A stretch of DNA of 64,000 nt, from assembly GCA_944320995.1 (NCBI GenBank), contig CALUJQ010000008.1, forward strand, positions 19,215 to 83,214, given 5' to 3'. The translations under genes were made by a program, and so were the position numbers. The notes below the pieces were generated by a model. That model was given only the letters and a program-made list of their open reading frames with translations, did no database searches and was not told where the DNA came from. Origin of the DNA: an uncultured Barnesiella sp. Its GTDB lineage: Bacteria; Bacteroidota; Bacteroidia; Bacteroidales; Barnesiellaceae. Below are positions 37,577-45,690 of the stretch, in pieces; position 1 is the first letter of the stretch, and the number at the start of each line of letters is the position of its first letter.

Positions 37577-38064
37577 TAAAAAAGTTAGGCTACATACTCT
37601 CCTCACTCCTCATCCTCCTCGCCACGACAAGTTGCGACGGAGGCGACCGCGACCGCATACCGGCCGCGGCGGTCTTCATCGAATTCAAGAGTCAGGTCGT
37701 ATGGGACCAATACGGTGTAAACGGCAGCTTCATGCACCGTCGGTTTATCCTCAGCCAGAAAATACCCACAGGATTTGCCTACACCATATCCTCCGCCACC
37801 GGATACGGCGGCCTCATGCTCGTGACCAACGAGCACGCCATACCCTTTGTGTATGACCTCTGCTGTCCCGTAGAGATCAATTCCAGCATACGCATCGAGT
37901 TCGACGAAGAGAACCTCTGCCTGCGATGTCCCCGGTGCGGATCGACTTATGACATCTCGACCGGAGGCCCCATGACAGGAGCCGCCAAAGAGGGTCGCTA
38001 TTTCCTGCAAAGTTACACCATCGCTCCTTATGGCACCGCCGGAGGATGGCGAATCACACGTTGA
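37573..38064 (+). CDS. Degenerate Rieske-like lipoprotein
   Basis: A 163-residue lipoprotein (lipobox TTSC, Cys21). The middle resembles a Rieske ferredoxin domain: CCPVE (Cys97, Cys98) and CPRCGSTYDISTGGP (Cys119, Cys122) align with the two Rieske boxes (C-P-H and C-x-x-H-G-S-x-F-D). Both cluster-binding His positions are changed, to Val100 and Cys122. A canonical [2Fe-2S] Rieske centre is therefore unlikely; a Cys-only cluster, a zinc site or loss of metal are alternatives. The start overlaps the aldo/keto reductase stop, suggesting translational coupling. Confidence 0.7.
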   Translation: MIKKLGYILSSLLILLATTSCDGGDRDRIPAAAVFIEFKSQVVWDQYGVNGSFMHRRFILSQKIPTGFAYTISSATGYGGLMLVTNEHAIPFVYDLCCPVEINSSIRIEFDEENLCLRCPRCGSTYDISTGGPMTGAAKEGRYFLQSYTIAPYGTAGGWRITR

Positions 38065-38177
38065 CCCCACTCCTCCGAGAAAATCGGCTGTATCGGTCAA
38101 AAACAAATCACGCACATATATTTTCGAGTTGTAATTTTGCAGAAACAAAAAAGCATTCTATCTTTGCATTCGCAATC

Positions 38178-38253
38178 GCGAAAATAGCTCAGTTGGTAGA
38201 GCACAACCTTGCCAAGGTTGGGGTCGCGGGTTCGAGTCCCGTTTTTCGCTCCA
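38178..38253 (+). tRNA. tRNA-Gly (GCC)
   Basis: Complete cloverleaf: acceptor GCGAAAA/TTTTCGC, D-arm AGCTCAGTTGGTAGAGC, anticodon stem CAACC/GGTTG with loop TTGCCAA (anticodon GCC), T-arm GCGGGTTCGAGTCCCGT, and an encoded CCA end (38251-38253). Confidence 0.95.
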
Positions 38254-38258
38254 AGGCT

Positions 38259-38342
38259 GCCCGAATGGTGGAATGGTAGACACGAAGGACTTAAAATCCT
38301 TTGGCTATTGCAGCTGTGGGGGTTCAAGTCCCCCTTCGGGTA
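38259..38342 (+). tRNA. tRNA-Leu (UAA)
   Basis: Class II tRNA of 84 nt with acceptor GCCCGAA/TTCGGGT, D-arm TGGTGGAATGGTAGACA, anticodon stem AAGGA/TCCTT with loop CTTAAAA (anticodon TAA), a long variable arm and T-arm GGGGGTTCAAGTCCCCC. CCA is not encoded. It follows tRNA-Gly by 5 nt. Confidence 0.93.
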
Positions 38343-38382
38343 CAAAAACGGCTGTCCGTCAAAGATGGACAGCCGTTTTTGT
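38342..38382 (+). terminator. Intrinsic terminator of the tRNA pair
   Basis: Perfect 16-bp arms ACAAAAACGGCTGTCC (38342-38357) and GGACAGCCGTTTTTGT (38367-38382), with the T-run inside the distal arm. It begins directly at the end of tRNA-Leu. Confidence 0.88.
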
Positions 38383-38449
38383 TTTACGCGCCTTCGCAGG
38401 ATTCCAGAATATATCTAAACCAATCTTCCTCTAAATCGCCGAACCCTTC

Positions 38450-39787
38450 TTACTTCATATCCTTGACCGCACGCAGAATCATATCCACAGCCCCGTCGAT
38501 ACCCGTGCGCTCGGTGTTGATTACCAAATCATAGTCGGCAATATCGGTCCACGCATGGCCGGTATAATGCCGGTAATGATTGGCCCGGCCCGTATTCACC
38601 CGCTCGATTTTACGGGAGGCCTCCTCGTCCGTAAGATGAAGTTTGCCGGTAATCTGCTTAACGGCAAATTCCCTTCCCGACATGATGAAGACACGAAGTA
38701 CATGGGGATTGTCACGGAGTATCCAGTTGCCCAACCTCCCGATAATGACACATGGCCCTTGGTGTGCCAGCTCACGAATGGTACGACTTTGGTTTACATA
38801 GATGGCATCTTCTTTCGACGGATTCATCGAGGCAGGAATGCCGCTATCGGCAAATATCAACTCCCATAGACGGCCGGTTGAGATATTTTGCTCGGTCTCG
38901 GCGACAAAATCGGTAGAGTATCCCATTTGCCGAGCTGTTTGATCTATAATCTGACGATTGTAACAAGGGCAGCCCAACCGGCGAGCAACCTCCTCGCCCA
39001 CGGCATTACCCCCGCTGCCATACATGCGAGCAATGGTAATAACACGGTTGCCCTTCCACATGTCGCCGGCGGCAGCCACGGCAGCCGTTCGTTCGGCTTT
39101 GGGAATGAATATCTTGTCGAGCCACCCGATATGAGGAGCCATGACCCGTACCATCATGCCTACATAAAACATCGAGACCAAGGTCCCTACTCCCACCATC
39201 TCCCAACTCCATCGGCCAAAGTAGATAAACATAAAAACAGTACCCACACAAACCAAAAAGGTATCGGTACAGATTTTCACCTTGCCAAAATCCCGATTGA
39301 CCGTTTTGGAGATCGCCAACGGGAAACCTTCTCCGGCAAGCATCAGCGAATCGCAACGCACCTCACAAGCGATACCGAATGCCAATATAGCCCCTCCGAT
39401 AAGCAACTCGACAAATCGCAGCGGATAACCAATCATCGGATTTATATCGAACGGGACCTGTAAAAAGCCCGTCAACCACATGGTCAAGTCGGTATAGAAT
39501 CCGAAAAGAAAAGATACTAATATCTGGGCATACTGACGTTTTTCGAAATTCTTCCGCAATAATAGAACTTGCATCGAAATGAAAAACACATGCATACATA
39601 TAGTCAGTTGTCCCATTGTAAGCCCCATTCCCGGGACAAGCGACAAAATATAAGGTGGAGCCGAAATAGGCGATGACCCGAGATTGGCACGGATAGACAA
39701 CGAGGTACCGAAGGCAATTATAAAAAGTATAACTATAAAACTGGCATAGCGGCGCAACCACTCTGCCTTACTCCTCTTCACATTCAC
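38450..39787 (-). CDS. YczE-like membrane protein fused to cytidylate-kinase-like domain
   Basis: A 445-residue fusion. The N-terminal half (about 1-215) has five or six hydrophobic segments and motifs of the YczE/YitT-type integral membrane family (FGTSLSIRANLGSSPISAPP, FGFYTDLTMWLTG). The C-terminal half (about 245-445) is a cytidylate-kinase-like P-loop domain with ITIARMYGSGGNAVGEEVA and a CYNRQIIDQTARQMG segment, then VIIGRLGNWIL. The kinase half would face the cytosol. Function is unknown; nucleotide binding is likely from the P-loop. It is the gene downstream of the AraC-type regulator on the same strand, with a hairpin between them. Confidence 0.82.
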   Translation of the reverse strand: MNVKRSKAEWLRRYASFIVILFIIAFGTSLSIRANLGSSPISAPPYILSLVPGMGLTMGQLTICMHVFFISMQVLLLRKNFEKRQYAQILVSFLFGFYTDLTMWLTGFLQVPFDINPMIGYPLRFVELLIGGAILAFGIACEVRCDSLMLAGEGFPLAISKTVNRDFGKVKICTDTFLVCVGTVFMFIYFGRWSWEMVGVGTLVSMFYVGMMVRVMAPHIGWLDKIFIPKAERTAAVAAAGDMWKGNRVITIARMYGSGGNAVGEEVARRLGCPCYNRQIIDQTARQMGYSTDFVAETEQNISTGRLWELIFADSGIPASMNPSKEDAIYVNQSRTIRELAHQGPCVIIGRLGNWILRDNPHVLRVFIMSGREFAVKQITGKLHLTDEEASRKIERVNTGRANHYRHYTGHAWTDIADYDLVINTERTGIDGAVDMILRAVKDMK

Positions 39788-39920
39788 GATTGACAGATAT
39801 ATTTCAAATCGCCCGCGAAATTACAGAAAATTTAGCCTAAGTAGCCGGCAGCCTTCCCGGCTTTAAACTTATTTATACTTGGGACGGAGAAATAATGACA
39901 CACGCATGGAAAAGGATTAT

Positions 39921-39951
39921 CGGGAGGAGAGAAGAGAACCCCTCTCTCCCG
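39921..39951 (-). terminator. Hairpin after the AraC-type regulator
   Basis: Arms CGGGAGGAGAG and CTCTCTCCCG pair with one bulged base just past the regulator stop on the minus strand. There is no clear T-run, so it is a weak terminator candidate. Confidence 0.4.
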
Positions 39952-39952
39952 C

Positions 39953-40867
39953 TCAACTTTGCGAGCGATATTCGTTGGGACTGACTCCTACTTTCTGTTT
40001 GAACAAGCGGCTGAAATGCTGCGGATATTTGAATCCCAGTCCGTAGGCTATTTCACTCACCGACAATGAGGTATCGAAAATGCGTTCTTTGGCCACGTCG
40101 ATCAACTTGGACTGGATATACTCTTGTGCCGAGCTGCCGGTCTCTTTCTTGATCAAGTCGCCAAAGTAGTTGGGTGACAAGTGCAGTGCCTCGGCACAAT
40201 ATTGCACCGACGGCAACCCGATGGTCTGTGGCTTGTCGGACAGGAAATAGTCGTTCAACAAATTTTCAAACCTCGTCAGTATATCCTTGTTCACATGGCT
40301 GCGGGTGATAAACTGCCGGTCATAAAAACGTACACAGTAATTGAGGAAAAGCTCGATATTGGCAACAATAAGATTTTTGCTATGCCTATCGACTGCATGA
40401 TGCAACTCCAAATCGATATTATGAAAACATTCGAGCACCACTCTGCGCTCCTGCTCCGAGAGATGCAACGCTTCGTTCGACTCGTAGGAGAAGAACGAAT
40501 AATGTTTCATCTCGCGAGCCAGCGAAGTGCCTCGTATCAAATCGGCATGGAAGAGCAGCGCCCACCCCTTGGGCTGGAAATACTCCCCGTTGTTGATAAA
40601 GCCAACCACCTGACCCGGAGCCAAAAACACGAGTGTTCCCTCCTGATAGTCATAGTAGTTACGCCCATAACGAATATCGCCGCACTTGACATCTTTCAAA
40701 AAGACGGCATAAAAGCCATATCGTTGCAATCGGTGCTGTATGGGAGCACACTTCGAGAAATCGACCACACTCACCAGCGGGTGCAACGTCTCTTGCCCCA
40801 TCATTTCATTATATTGGAATATTTGATCCAGTTTCAGAATCTCGTCCATAACCAATCGTTTTTTCAT
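39953..40867 (-). CDS. AraC family transcriptional regulator
   Basis: About 304 residues from the ATG at 40867; the frame is open 21 codons further up and also offers an ATG at 40849. The N-terminal cupin-like part has EGTLVFLAPGQVVGFINNGEYF. The C-terminal double helix-turn-helix reads VQYCAEALHLSPNYFGDLIKKETG and VSEIAYGLGFKYPQHFSRLFKQKVGVSPNEYR, a standard AraC/XylS DNA-binding domain. It is divergent from the flavodoxin gene and is probably its regulator. The effector is unknown. Confidence 0.9.
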   Translation of the reverse strand: MKKRLVMDEILKLDQIFQYNEMMGQETLHPLVSVVDFSKCAPIQHRLQRYGFYAVFLKDVKCGDIRYGRNYYDYQEGTLVFLAPGQVVGFINNGEYFQPKGWALLFHADLIRGTSLAREMKHYSFFSYESNEALHLSEQERRVVLECFHNIDLELHHAVDRHSKNLIVANIELFLNYCVRFYDRQFITRSHVNKDILTRFENLLNDYFLSDKPQTIGLPSVQYCAEALHLSPNYFGDLIKKETGSSAQEYIQSKLIDVAKERIFDTSLSVSEIAYGLGFKYPQHFSRLFKQKVGVSPNEYRSQS

Positions 40868-40953
40868 TTCACATGCAGCGATAACCAATCCCAAGCGACT
40901 CGCACGACAAGAGGCTGCACCGTAGAGCACCGCCCGTATCTATCGCCTTGTCA

Positions 40954-40961
40954 CAAAGTTA
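40954..40961 (-). promoter_or_regulatory. -7 box of the AraC regulator promoter
   Basis: On the minus strand this reads TAACTTTG, a perfect TAnnTTTG box, about 87 bp before the regulator start. It is arranged back to back with the flavodoxin promoter. Confidence 0.5.
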
Positions 40962-41059
40962 ACACTTTTCGCAATACACTCGACTGCCCGAGGGGCTCAA
41001 TCGGTAAAAATGGTACATCTATCCGTAATCGATATACAGCGGCAGGCTATCGGGGAGCG

Positions 41060-41067
41060 TAATTTTG
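41060..41067 (+). promoter_or_regulatory. -7 box of the flavodoxin promoter
   Basis: TAATTTTG is a perfect TAnnTTTG box 36 bp before the ATG at 41104. The 92 bp between it and the opposing box could hold the operator of the divergent AraC protein; no clear repeat was seen. Confidence 0.5.
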
Positions 41068-41103
41068 CTGTCGAGAAATTCAAACACCAGAAAACAGTCT
41101 CTT

Positions 41104-41658
41104 ATGATTCACAAAATTGTTTTAGCCATGCTCATGTTTACTTGTATCGCCGTCCCCGCCCAAAACCGGGAAAAGGAGAAAAAAATGCTTGTCGCCTACT
41201 TCTCCCACAGCGGCAACACCCGCACCGTAGCGGCCGAAATTGCCCGGGCTGTCGGTGCCGACCTCTTCGAGATTGTCCCGCAAAAGGAGTATCCGACCGA
41301 CTATAACTCGCTGCTCGACGTGGCCAAACGCGAAATCAATGCCGGACAACGTCCCGCCCTGAAAAACCGGGTGACCGAGTTCGACACTTATGACATCATC
41401 TTCGTAGGCTCGCCCAACTGGTGGAGTACCGTGGCCCCGCCCGTGGCTACGTTTCTGACAAGCTACGATTTCGCCGGCAAGACCATCGTACCCTTCATGA
41501 CCCACGGCGGAGGAGGGTTCGGCCATGCCATCACCGACCTTAAAAAACTGTGCCCCGACGCCCGATTCCTCGACGGGCTCTCCATACGCGACAGCTCGGC
41601 CGGAGACTGCCGCCCCACTATCGACAAATGGTTACAGAAACTCAACTTGCTCAAATAA
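41104..41658 (+). CDS. Exported flavodoxin-like protein
   Basis: A 184-residue flavodoxin with an N-terminal signal peptide (MIHKIVLAMLMFTCIAVPAQ); the ATG at 41104 was chosen because it begins that signal. The FMN phosphate loop is SHSGNTRTVA and later FMN contacts lie in VGSPNWWSTVAPP and THGGGGFGHAI. The presence of a signal peptide suggests a periplasmic location, unusual for classical flavodoxins but common for this Bacteroidales group. It is the first gene divergent from the AraC regulator and is coupled closely to the next gene (1-bp gap). Confidence 0.88.
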   Translation: MIHKIVLAMLMFTCIAVPAQNREKEKKMLVAYFSHSGNTRTVAAEIARAVGADLFEIVPQKEYPTDYNSLLDVAKREINAGQRPALKNRVTEFDTYDIIFVGSPNWWSTVAPPVATFLTSYDFAGKTIVPFMTHGGGGFGHAITDLKKLCPDARFLDGLSIRDSSAGDCRPTIDKWLQKLNLLK

Positions 41659-41659
41659 T

Positions 41660-42496
41660 ATGAAACACACCCTTCTGTTTTTCGTGGCCGCAGCCTGCGG
41701 ATTCCTGTTCCAGACCCAAGCCGAAACTTCCACAAACACCACCGATATGAACCGTATGGAAATATGCCAAGAAAACTACGCCCGCCTCTTCGGAGGCGAG
41801 GCCCTCGACGGGAAAGGCAACGATCCCGAGTTGATGAATATCTTGCAAAAATTCATCTTCGGCGAGGTATTCGAGACCGGCAACCTCGATGCCCGCACAC
41901 GTGAAATGATTACCTGTGTCACCTTGGCTACCATGCAGACGCTGCCTCAACTGAAAGCCCATGCGGCGGCCGCCCTCAACGTGGGGGTCACACCCATTGA
42001 ACTGCGCGAAGCCATCTACCAGTGCGCCCCCTTCATCGGCTTCCCCAAAACGCTTAATGCGGTTTCGACCCTCAACGAAGTATTTGCCCAACGAGGTATC
42101 CCCCTTCCTCTCGAAACCCAAAGTACCACCGGCGAGGAGGATAGGTATGCCCGGGGAGCCACCTTGCAAGAACCGCTCTACGGCGACGAAATCGCCCAAA
42201 CCTTCAAAGATCTCCCCGACGGCATGGACAAGGCCCTCCCCCGATTCCTTACCGAGGTTTGTTTCGGCGACTTCTATACCCGTGGCGGGCTCGATGTCAA
42301 AACCCGCGAACTCTTGTCTCTCTGCGTATTGGCAACTCTCGGTGCCGAGTCGCAGATAAGTTCCCACTGCGAAGGAAACCTCAAAGCCGGGAACGACCGC
42401 ACCACCCAAATCGCCGCCATGATCCAGTGCCTGCCCTACATCGGATTTCCCTATGCCTTGAATGCCATACGCATTATCGACAGCCATACCCGGTAA
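41660..42496 (+). CDS. Exported tandem carboxymuconolactone-decarboxylase-like (AhpD fold) protein
   Basis: A 278-residue protein from the ATG at 41660. It has a signal peptide (HTLLFFVAAACGFLFQTQA) and two repeated CMD domains. The first has LDARTREMITCVTLATM and AIYQCAPFIGFPKTLNA. The second has LDVKTRELLSLCVLATLG and MIQCLPYIGFPYALNA. The CxxC redox pair of AhpD is absent, so peroxiredoxin-reductase activity is not expected. It begins 1 bp after the flavodoxin stop and probably acts in the same redox pathway. The reaction is unknown. Confidence 0.85.
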   Translation: MKHTLLFFVAAACGFLFQTQAETSTNTTDMNRMEICQENYARLFGGEALDGKGNDPELMNILQKFIFGEVFETGNLDARTREMITCVTLATMQTLPQLKAHAAAALNVGVTPIELREAIYQCAPFIGFPKTLNAVSTLNEVFAQRGIPLPLETQSTTGEEDRYARGATLQEPLYGDEIAQTFKDLPDGMDKALPRFLTEVCFGDFYTRGGLDVKTRELLSLCVLATLGAESQISSHCEGNLKAGNDRTTQIAAMIQCLPYIGFPYALNAIRIIDSHTR

Positions 42497-42537
42497 GGTA
42501 CTTTCGCACAACCGGTACCCCCATACCGATTACGCAC

Positions 42538-42560
42538 ACAGCCCGCCGAAAGCGGGCTGT
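42538..42560 (+). terminator. Hairpin after the CMD gene
   Basis: Perfect 9-bp GC-rich arms ACAGCCCGC and GCGGGCTGT with a CGAAA loop, followed by AAATATC. It separates the flavodoxin/CMD unit from the Fe-S operon. The remaining 220 bp up to 42784 is AT-rich and holds no gene; a TATTTTCG at 42711-42718 may be a weak -7 box. Confidence 0.6.
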
Positions 42561-42783
42561 AAATATCTACACAAAGACAAAAAAACATTCCCCGAAAATA
42601 TTTGCAAAGCAAGCCGATCGAGAGACAAAACTCAATTATGGCAAAACGCAAAAAATTACAGCCCAAATATATTTCCCGTGACAAGACTTCCCGAAATAAA
42701 AAATCTTTGTGTATTTTCGTAGGTGATTTTCATCAAAGAGGAATCATCACGACGCAATTACTTAACTGTAAAAACAAACTCCT

Positions 42784-44283
42784 ATGTTACGAAAAATCAG
42801 AATAGTCGCAGCAACTATCTGCTTTGCTCTCATCACGCTGCTGTTTCTCGACGTCACGGGCACGCTGCACCTGTGGTTCGGTTGGCTGGCCAAAATACAA
42901 TTTCTCCCGGCCATATTGGCATTGAATGTAGGAATTATCGCACTTCTGGTCATTCTCACCTTACTTTTCGGGCGCATCTATTGCTCGGTCATTTGCCCGT
43001 TGGGGGTATTTCAGGACATCATCTCATGGTTTGCAGGAAAACAGCGCAAAAACCGGTTCCACTACTCGCCTGCCCTTTCGTGGCTGCGCTACGTCGTGCT
43101 GATTGTCTTTATCGCCACAATGGCAGCGGGACTAGCCTCTTGGGCTGCCCTCATCGCGCCATACAGCGCCTACGGGCGCATGGCCTCTACCCTGTTTGCC
43201 CCACTCTACCAATGGGGAAACAATCTGCTTGCCTACTTGGCCGAACGGGCCGACAGCTATGCCTTCTATTCGACCGAAGTATGGTTGAAAGGCATCTCGA
43301 CGATTACCGTTGCGATTATCACATTCATCGTTCTCTTCATATTGGCTTGGCGTAACGGCCGCACCTATTGCAACACCGTTTGCCCGGTAGGTACGGTTTT
43401 AGGGTTATTGTCGCGATTCTCGCTGTTCCGCCCAATCATCGACACCGACAAATGCAACGGCTGCCAATCATGCGCCCGCAACTGCAAAGCCTCGTGTATC
43501 GATGCCAAAAACCACACCATCGATTACAGCCGTTGCGTGACCTGTATGGACTGCATCGAAAAGTGCAGCCAAAATGCCATACACTACCTGCCTCGCACAC
43601 GGGACTATCATCGACCGGTCCAACCCACGGCCGGGGAAGAACGGGGAAAAGGTAGCGACTCCCGCCGGGCCTTTCTATCGCTCACCGGACTGTTGGCAAC
43701 AACCGCCATACTCAAAGCGCAAGAGAAAAAAGTCGATGGAGGATTGGCTGTCATCGAAGAAAAAAAGATTCCCCGTCGTGCCACCCCCATCACCCCGCCG
43801 GGCTCGATCGGGGCCTCGCACCTCGCACAACACTGCACCGCCTGCCAGTTGTGCATAGCCAATTGTCCCAATCAAGTGTTGCGCCCATCGGGCAACCTGA
43901 TGACTTTCATGCAACCCGAGATGTCGTATGAACGAGGATATTGCCGCCCGGAATGTGCGAAATGTGCCGAGGTTTGTCCCACAGACGCTATCCATCTGGC
44001 ATCTTTGGCCGATAAATCGAGCATTCAGATTGGTCATGCCGTGTGGGTCAAAGAAAACTGCCTCCCCTTGACCGACGGAGTGAGTTGCGGCAACTGTGCC
44101 CGGCACTGCCCCACGGGTGCCATACAAATGGTTGCATCGGATCCCGACGTGAGCGATTCGCCCCAAATACCGATAATCAACGTCGAGCGATGCATCGGAT
44201 GCGGTGCCTGCGAGAACCTTTGTCCGTCACGGCCGTTCAGTGCAATCTATGTAGAGGGACACAAAAAACACCGTATCATCTAA
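42784..44283 (+). CDS. NapH-like membrane Fe-S protein fused to a NapG-like ferredoxin region
   Basis: A 499-residue protein. Residues 1-210 hold four to five membrane helices with the NapH/RdxA-type motifs YCSVICPLGVFQDI and YCNTVCPVGTVLG. Two [4Fe-4S] motifs follow (CNGCQSCARNC and CVTCMDCIEKC, about 224-262). A twin-arginine-like signal then appears internally (SRRAFLSLTGLLATTA, Arg294-Arg295), after which four more Cys clusters occur (CTACQLCIANCP, CRPECAKCAEVCP, CGNCARHCP, CIGCGACENLCP). This is the arrangement of separate NapH and Tat-exported NapG joined in one chain. It probably moves electrons from quinol through Fe-S centres; partners may be the two reductases downstream. Confidence 0.8.
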   Translation: MLRKIRIVAATICFALITLLFLDVTGTLHLWFGWLAKIQFLPAILALNVGIIALLVILTLLFGRIYCSVICPLGVFQDIISWFAGKQRKNRFHYSPALSWLRYVVLIVFIATMAAGLASWAALIAPYSAYGRMASTLFAPLYQWGNNLLAYLAERADSYAFYSTEVWLKGISTITVAIITFIVLFILAWRNGRTYCNTVCPVGTVLGLLSRFSLFRPIIDTDKCNGCQSCARNCKASCIDAKNHTIDYSRCVTCMDCIEKCSQNAIHYLPRTRDYHRPVQPTAGEERGKGSDSRRAFLSLTGLLATTAILKAQEKKVDGGLAVIEEKKIPRRATPITPPGSIGASHLAQHCTACQLCIANCPNQVLRPSGNLMTFMQPEMSYERGYCRPECAKCAEVCPTDAIHLASLADKSSIQIGHAVWVKENCLPLTDGVSCGNCARHCPTGAIQMVASDPDVSDSPQIPIINVERCIGCGACENLCPSRPFSAIYVEGHKKHRII

Positions 44284-44301
44284 CCTTCAAAACGGAAAAC
44301 A

Positions 44302-45684
44302 ATGGAAAGCAAACCTAAAAAAAGTATCGATAGAAGAGATTTTTTGAAAGTGTTGGGGGGTACGGCCGTAGCGTCGGCATCCATTCTTCCCGGTTGCAAA
44401 GAGCGAAAAGGTGCCGCATACACGGCAACGACCGAGGTCCCTACCGACCAAATGACATACCGCACAAACCCGGGCAACAACGACCGGGTGTCGTTGCTCG
44501 GCTACGGCATGATGCGGCTCCCGCTCATACCTTCGCCCGACGGTACTCACGACACCATCGACCAAGATGCAATCAATGAGTTGGTCGATTATGCTATCGC
44601 CCACGGTGTAAACTACTTCGACACCGCCCCCGTCTATGTACAGGGCGGTTCCGAAAAATCGACCGCCATCGCCTTGAAACGATACCCTCGCGACAAATAT
44701 TTCATCGCCACAAAACTGTCGAACTTCTCCAACTTCACGCGTGAAAACTCCATCGCCATGTACCGCCAATCGTTCGAAGACCTGCAAGTCGATTACATCG
44801 ATTACTACTTACTCCACTCGATCGGGAACGGAGGGATAGAAACTTTCCGGGCCCGCTACATCGACAACGGCATGATCGATTTCCTCTTGGAAGAACGCAA
44901 AGCGGGACGTATCCGCAACCTCGGCTTCTCGTTTCACGGTACCCAAGACGTATTCGACGAAGTGTTGGCCATGCACGAAACCGTACATTGGGATTTCGTG
45001 CAAATACAACTCAACTATGTCGATTGGCGCCACGCATCGGGTCGCAACGTCAATGCCGATTACCTCTACGACGAATTGACCAAACGCCATATTCCGGCTA
45101 TCATCATGGAACCGCTACTGGGCGGACGGTTGTCGAATGTCCATGACCACATCGCCGCCAAACTGAAACAACGTACTCCCGAAGCAAGTGTTGCCTCATG
45201 GGCATTCCGTTTTGCCGGTTCGCCCGCCAACGTACTCACCGTATTAAGCGGCATGACCTATATGGAGCATTTGCAAGACAATCTGCGCACCTACTCTCCC
45301 CTTGTCCCGCTTACCGACGACGAAAAAGACTTTCTCGAAGAGACGGCTCAACTCATGCTGCGCTATCCCACCATACCTTGCAACGACTGCAAATATTGCA
45401 TGCCCTGCCCCTACGGGTTGGATATTCCGGGTATTTTGCTCCACTTCAACAAATGTATCAACGAAGGGAACATGCCGGCTTCGTCGCAAGACGAAAACTA
45501 CCGCAAGGCCCGGCGGGCATTTCTCATCGGGTACGACCGCAGCGTGCCCAAACTGCGGCAGGCCGACCACTGCATCGGGTGCGGCCAGTGTATTCACCAT
45601 TGCCCGCAAAGCATCAATATCCCCAAGGAGATGCAACGTATCGACCAATTTGTCGAAGATTTGAAACAAGGAAGAGAATTTTAG
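44302..45684 (+). CDS. Tat-exported aldo/keto reductase with C-terminal ferredoxin domain
   Basis: A 460-residue protein with a twin-arginine signal (DRRDFLKVLGGTAVA) ending in a lipobox-like LPGC, so it may be a Tat lipoprotein. The aldo/keto reductase barrel spans about 50-340 (NYFDTAPVYVQGGSEKSTAIAL, KYFIATKLS, LHSIG). The C-terminal part has CNDCKYCMPCPYGLDIP and CIGCGQCIHHCPQSINIP, two ferredoxin-type clusters. Export is striking because classical aldo/keto reductases use cytosolic NADPH; electrons may instead come through Fe-S centres from the preceding membrane protein. The gap from that gene is 18 bp. Confidence 0.85.
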   Translation: MESKPKKSIDRRDFLKVLGGTAVASASILPGCKERKGAAYTATTEVPTDQMTYRTNPGNNDRVSLLGYGMMRLPLIPSPDGTHDTIDQDAINELVDYAIAHGVNYFDTAPVYVQGGSEKSTAIALKRYPRDKYFIATKLSNFSNFTRENSIAMYRQSFEDLQVDYIDYYLLHSIGNGGIETFRARYIDNGMIDFLLEERKAGRIRNLGFSFHGTQDVFDEVLAMHETVHWDFVQIQLNYVDWRHASGRNVNADYLYDELTKRHIPAIIMEPLLGGRLSNVHDHIAAKLKQRTPEASVASWAFRFAGSPANVLTVLSGMTYMEHLQDNLRTYSPLVPLTDDEKDFLEETAQLMLRYPTIPCNDCKYCMPCPYGLDIPGILLHFNKCINEGNMPASSQDENYRKARRAFLIGYDRSVPKLRQADHCIGCGQCIHHCPQSINIPKEMQRIDQFVEDLKQGREF

Positions 45685-45690
45685 GCAATC

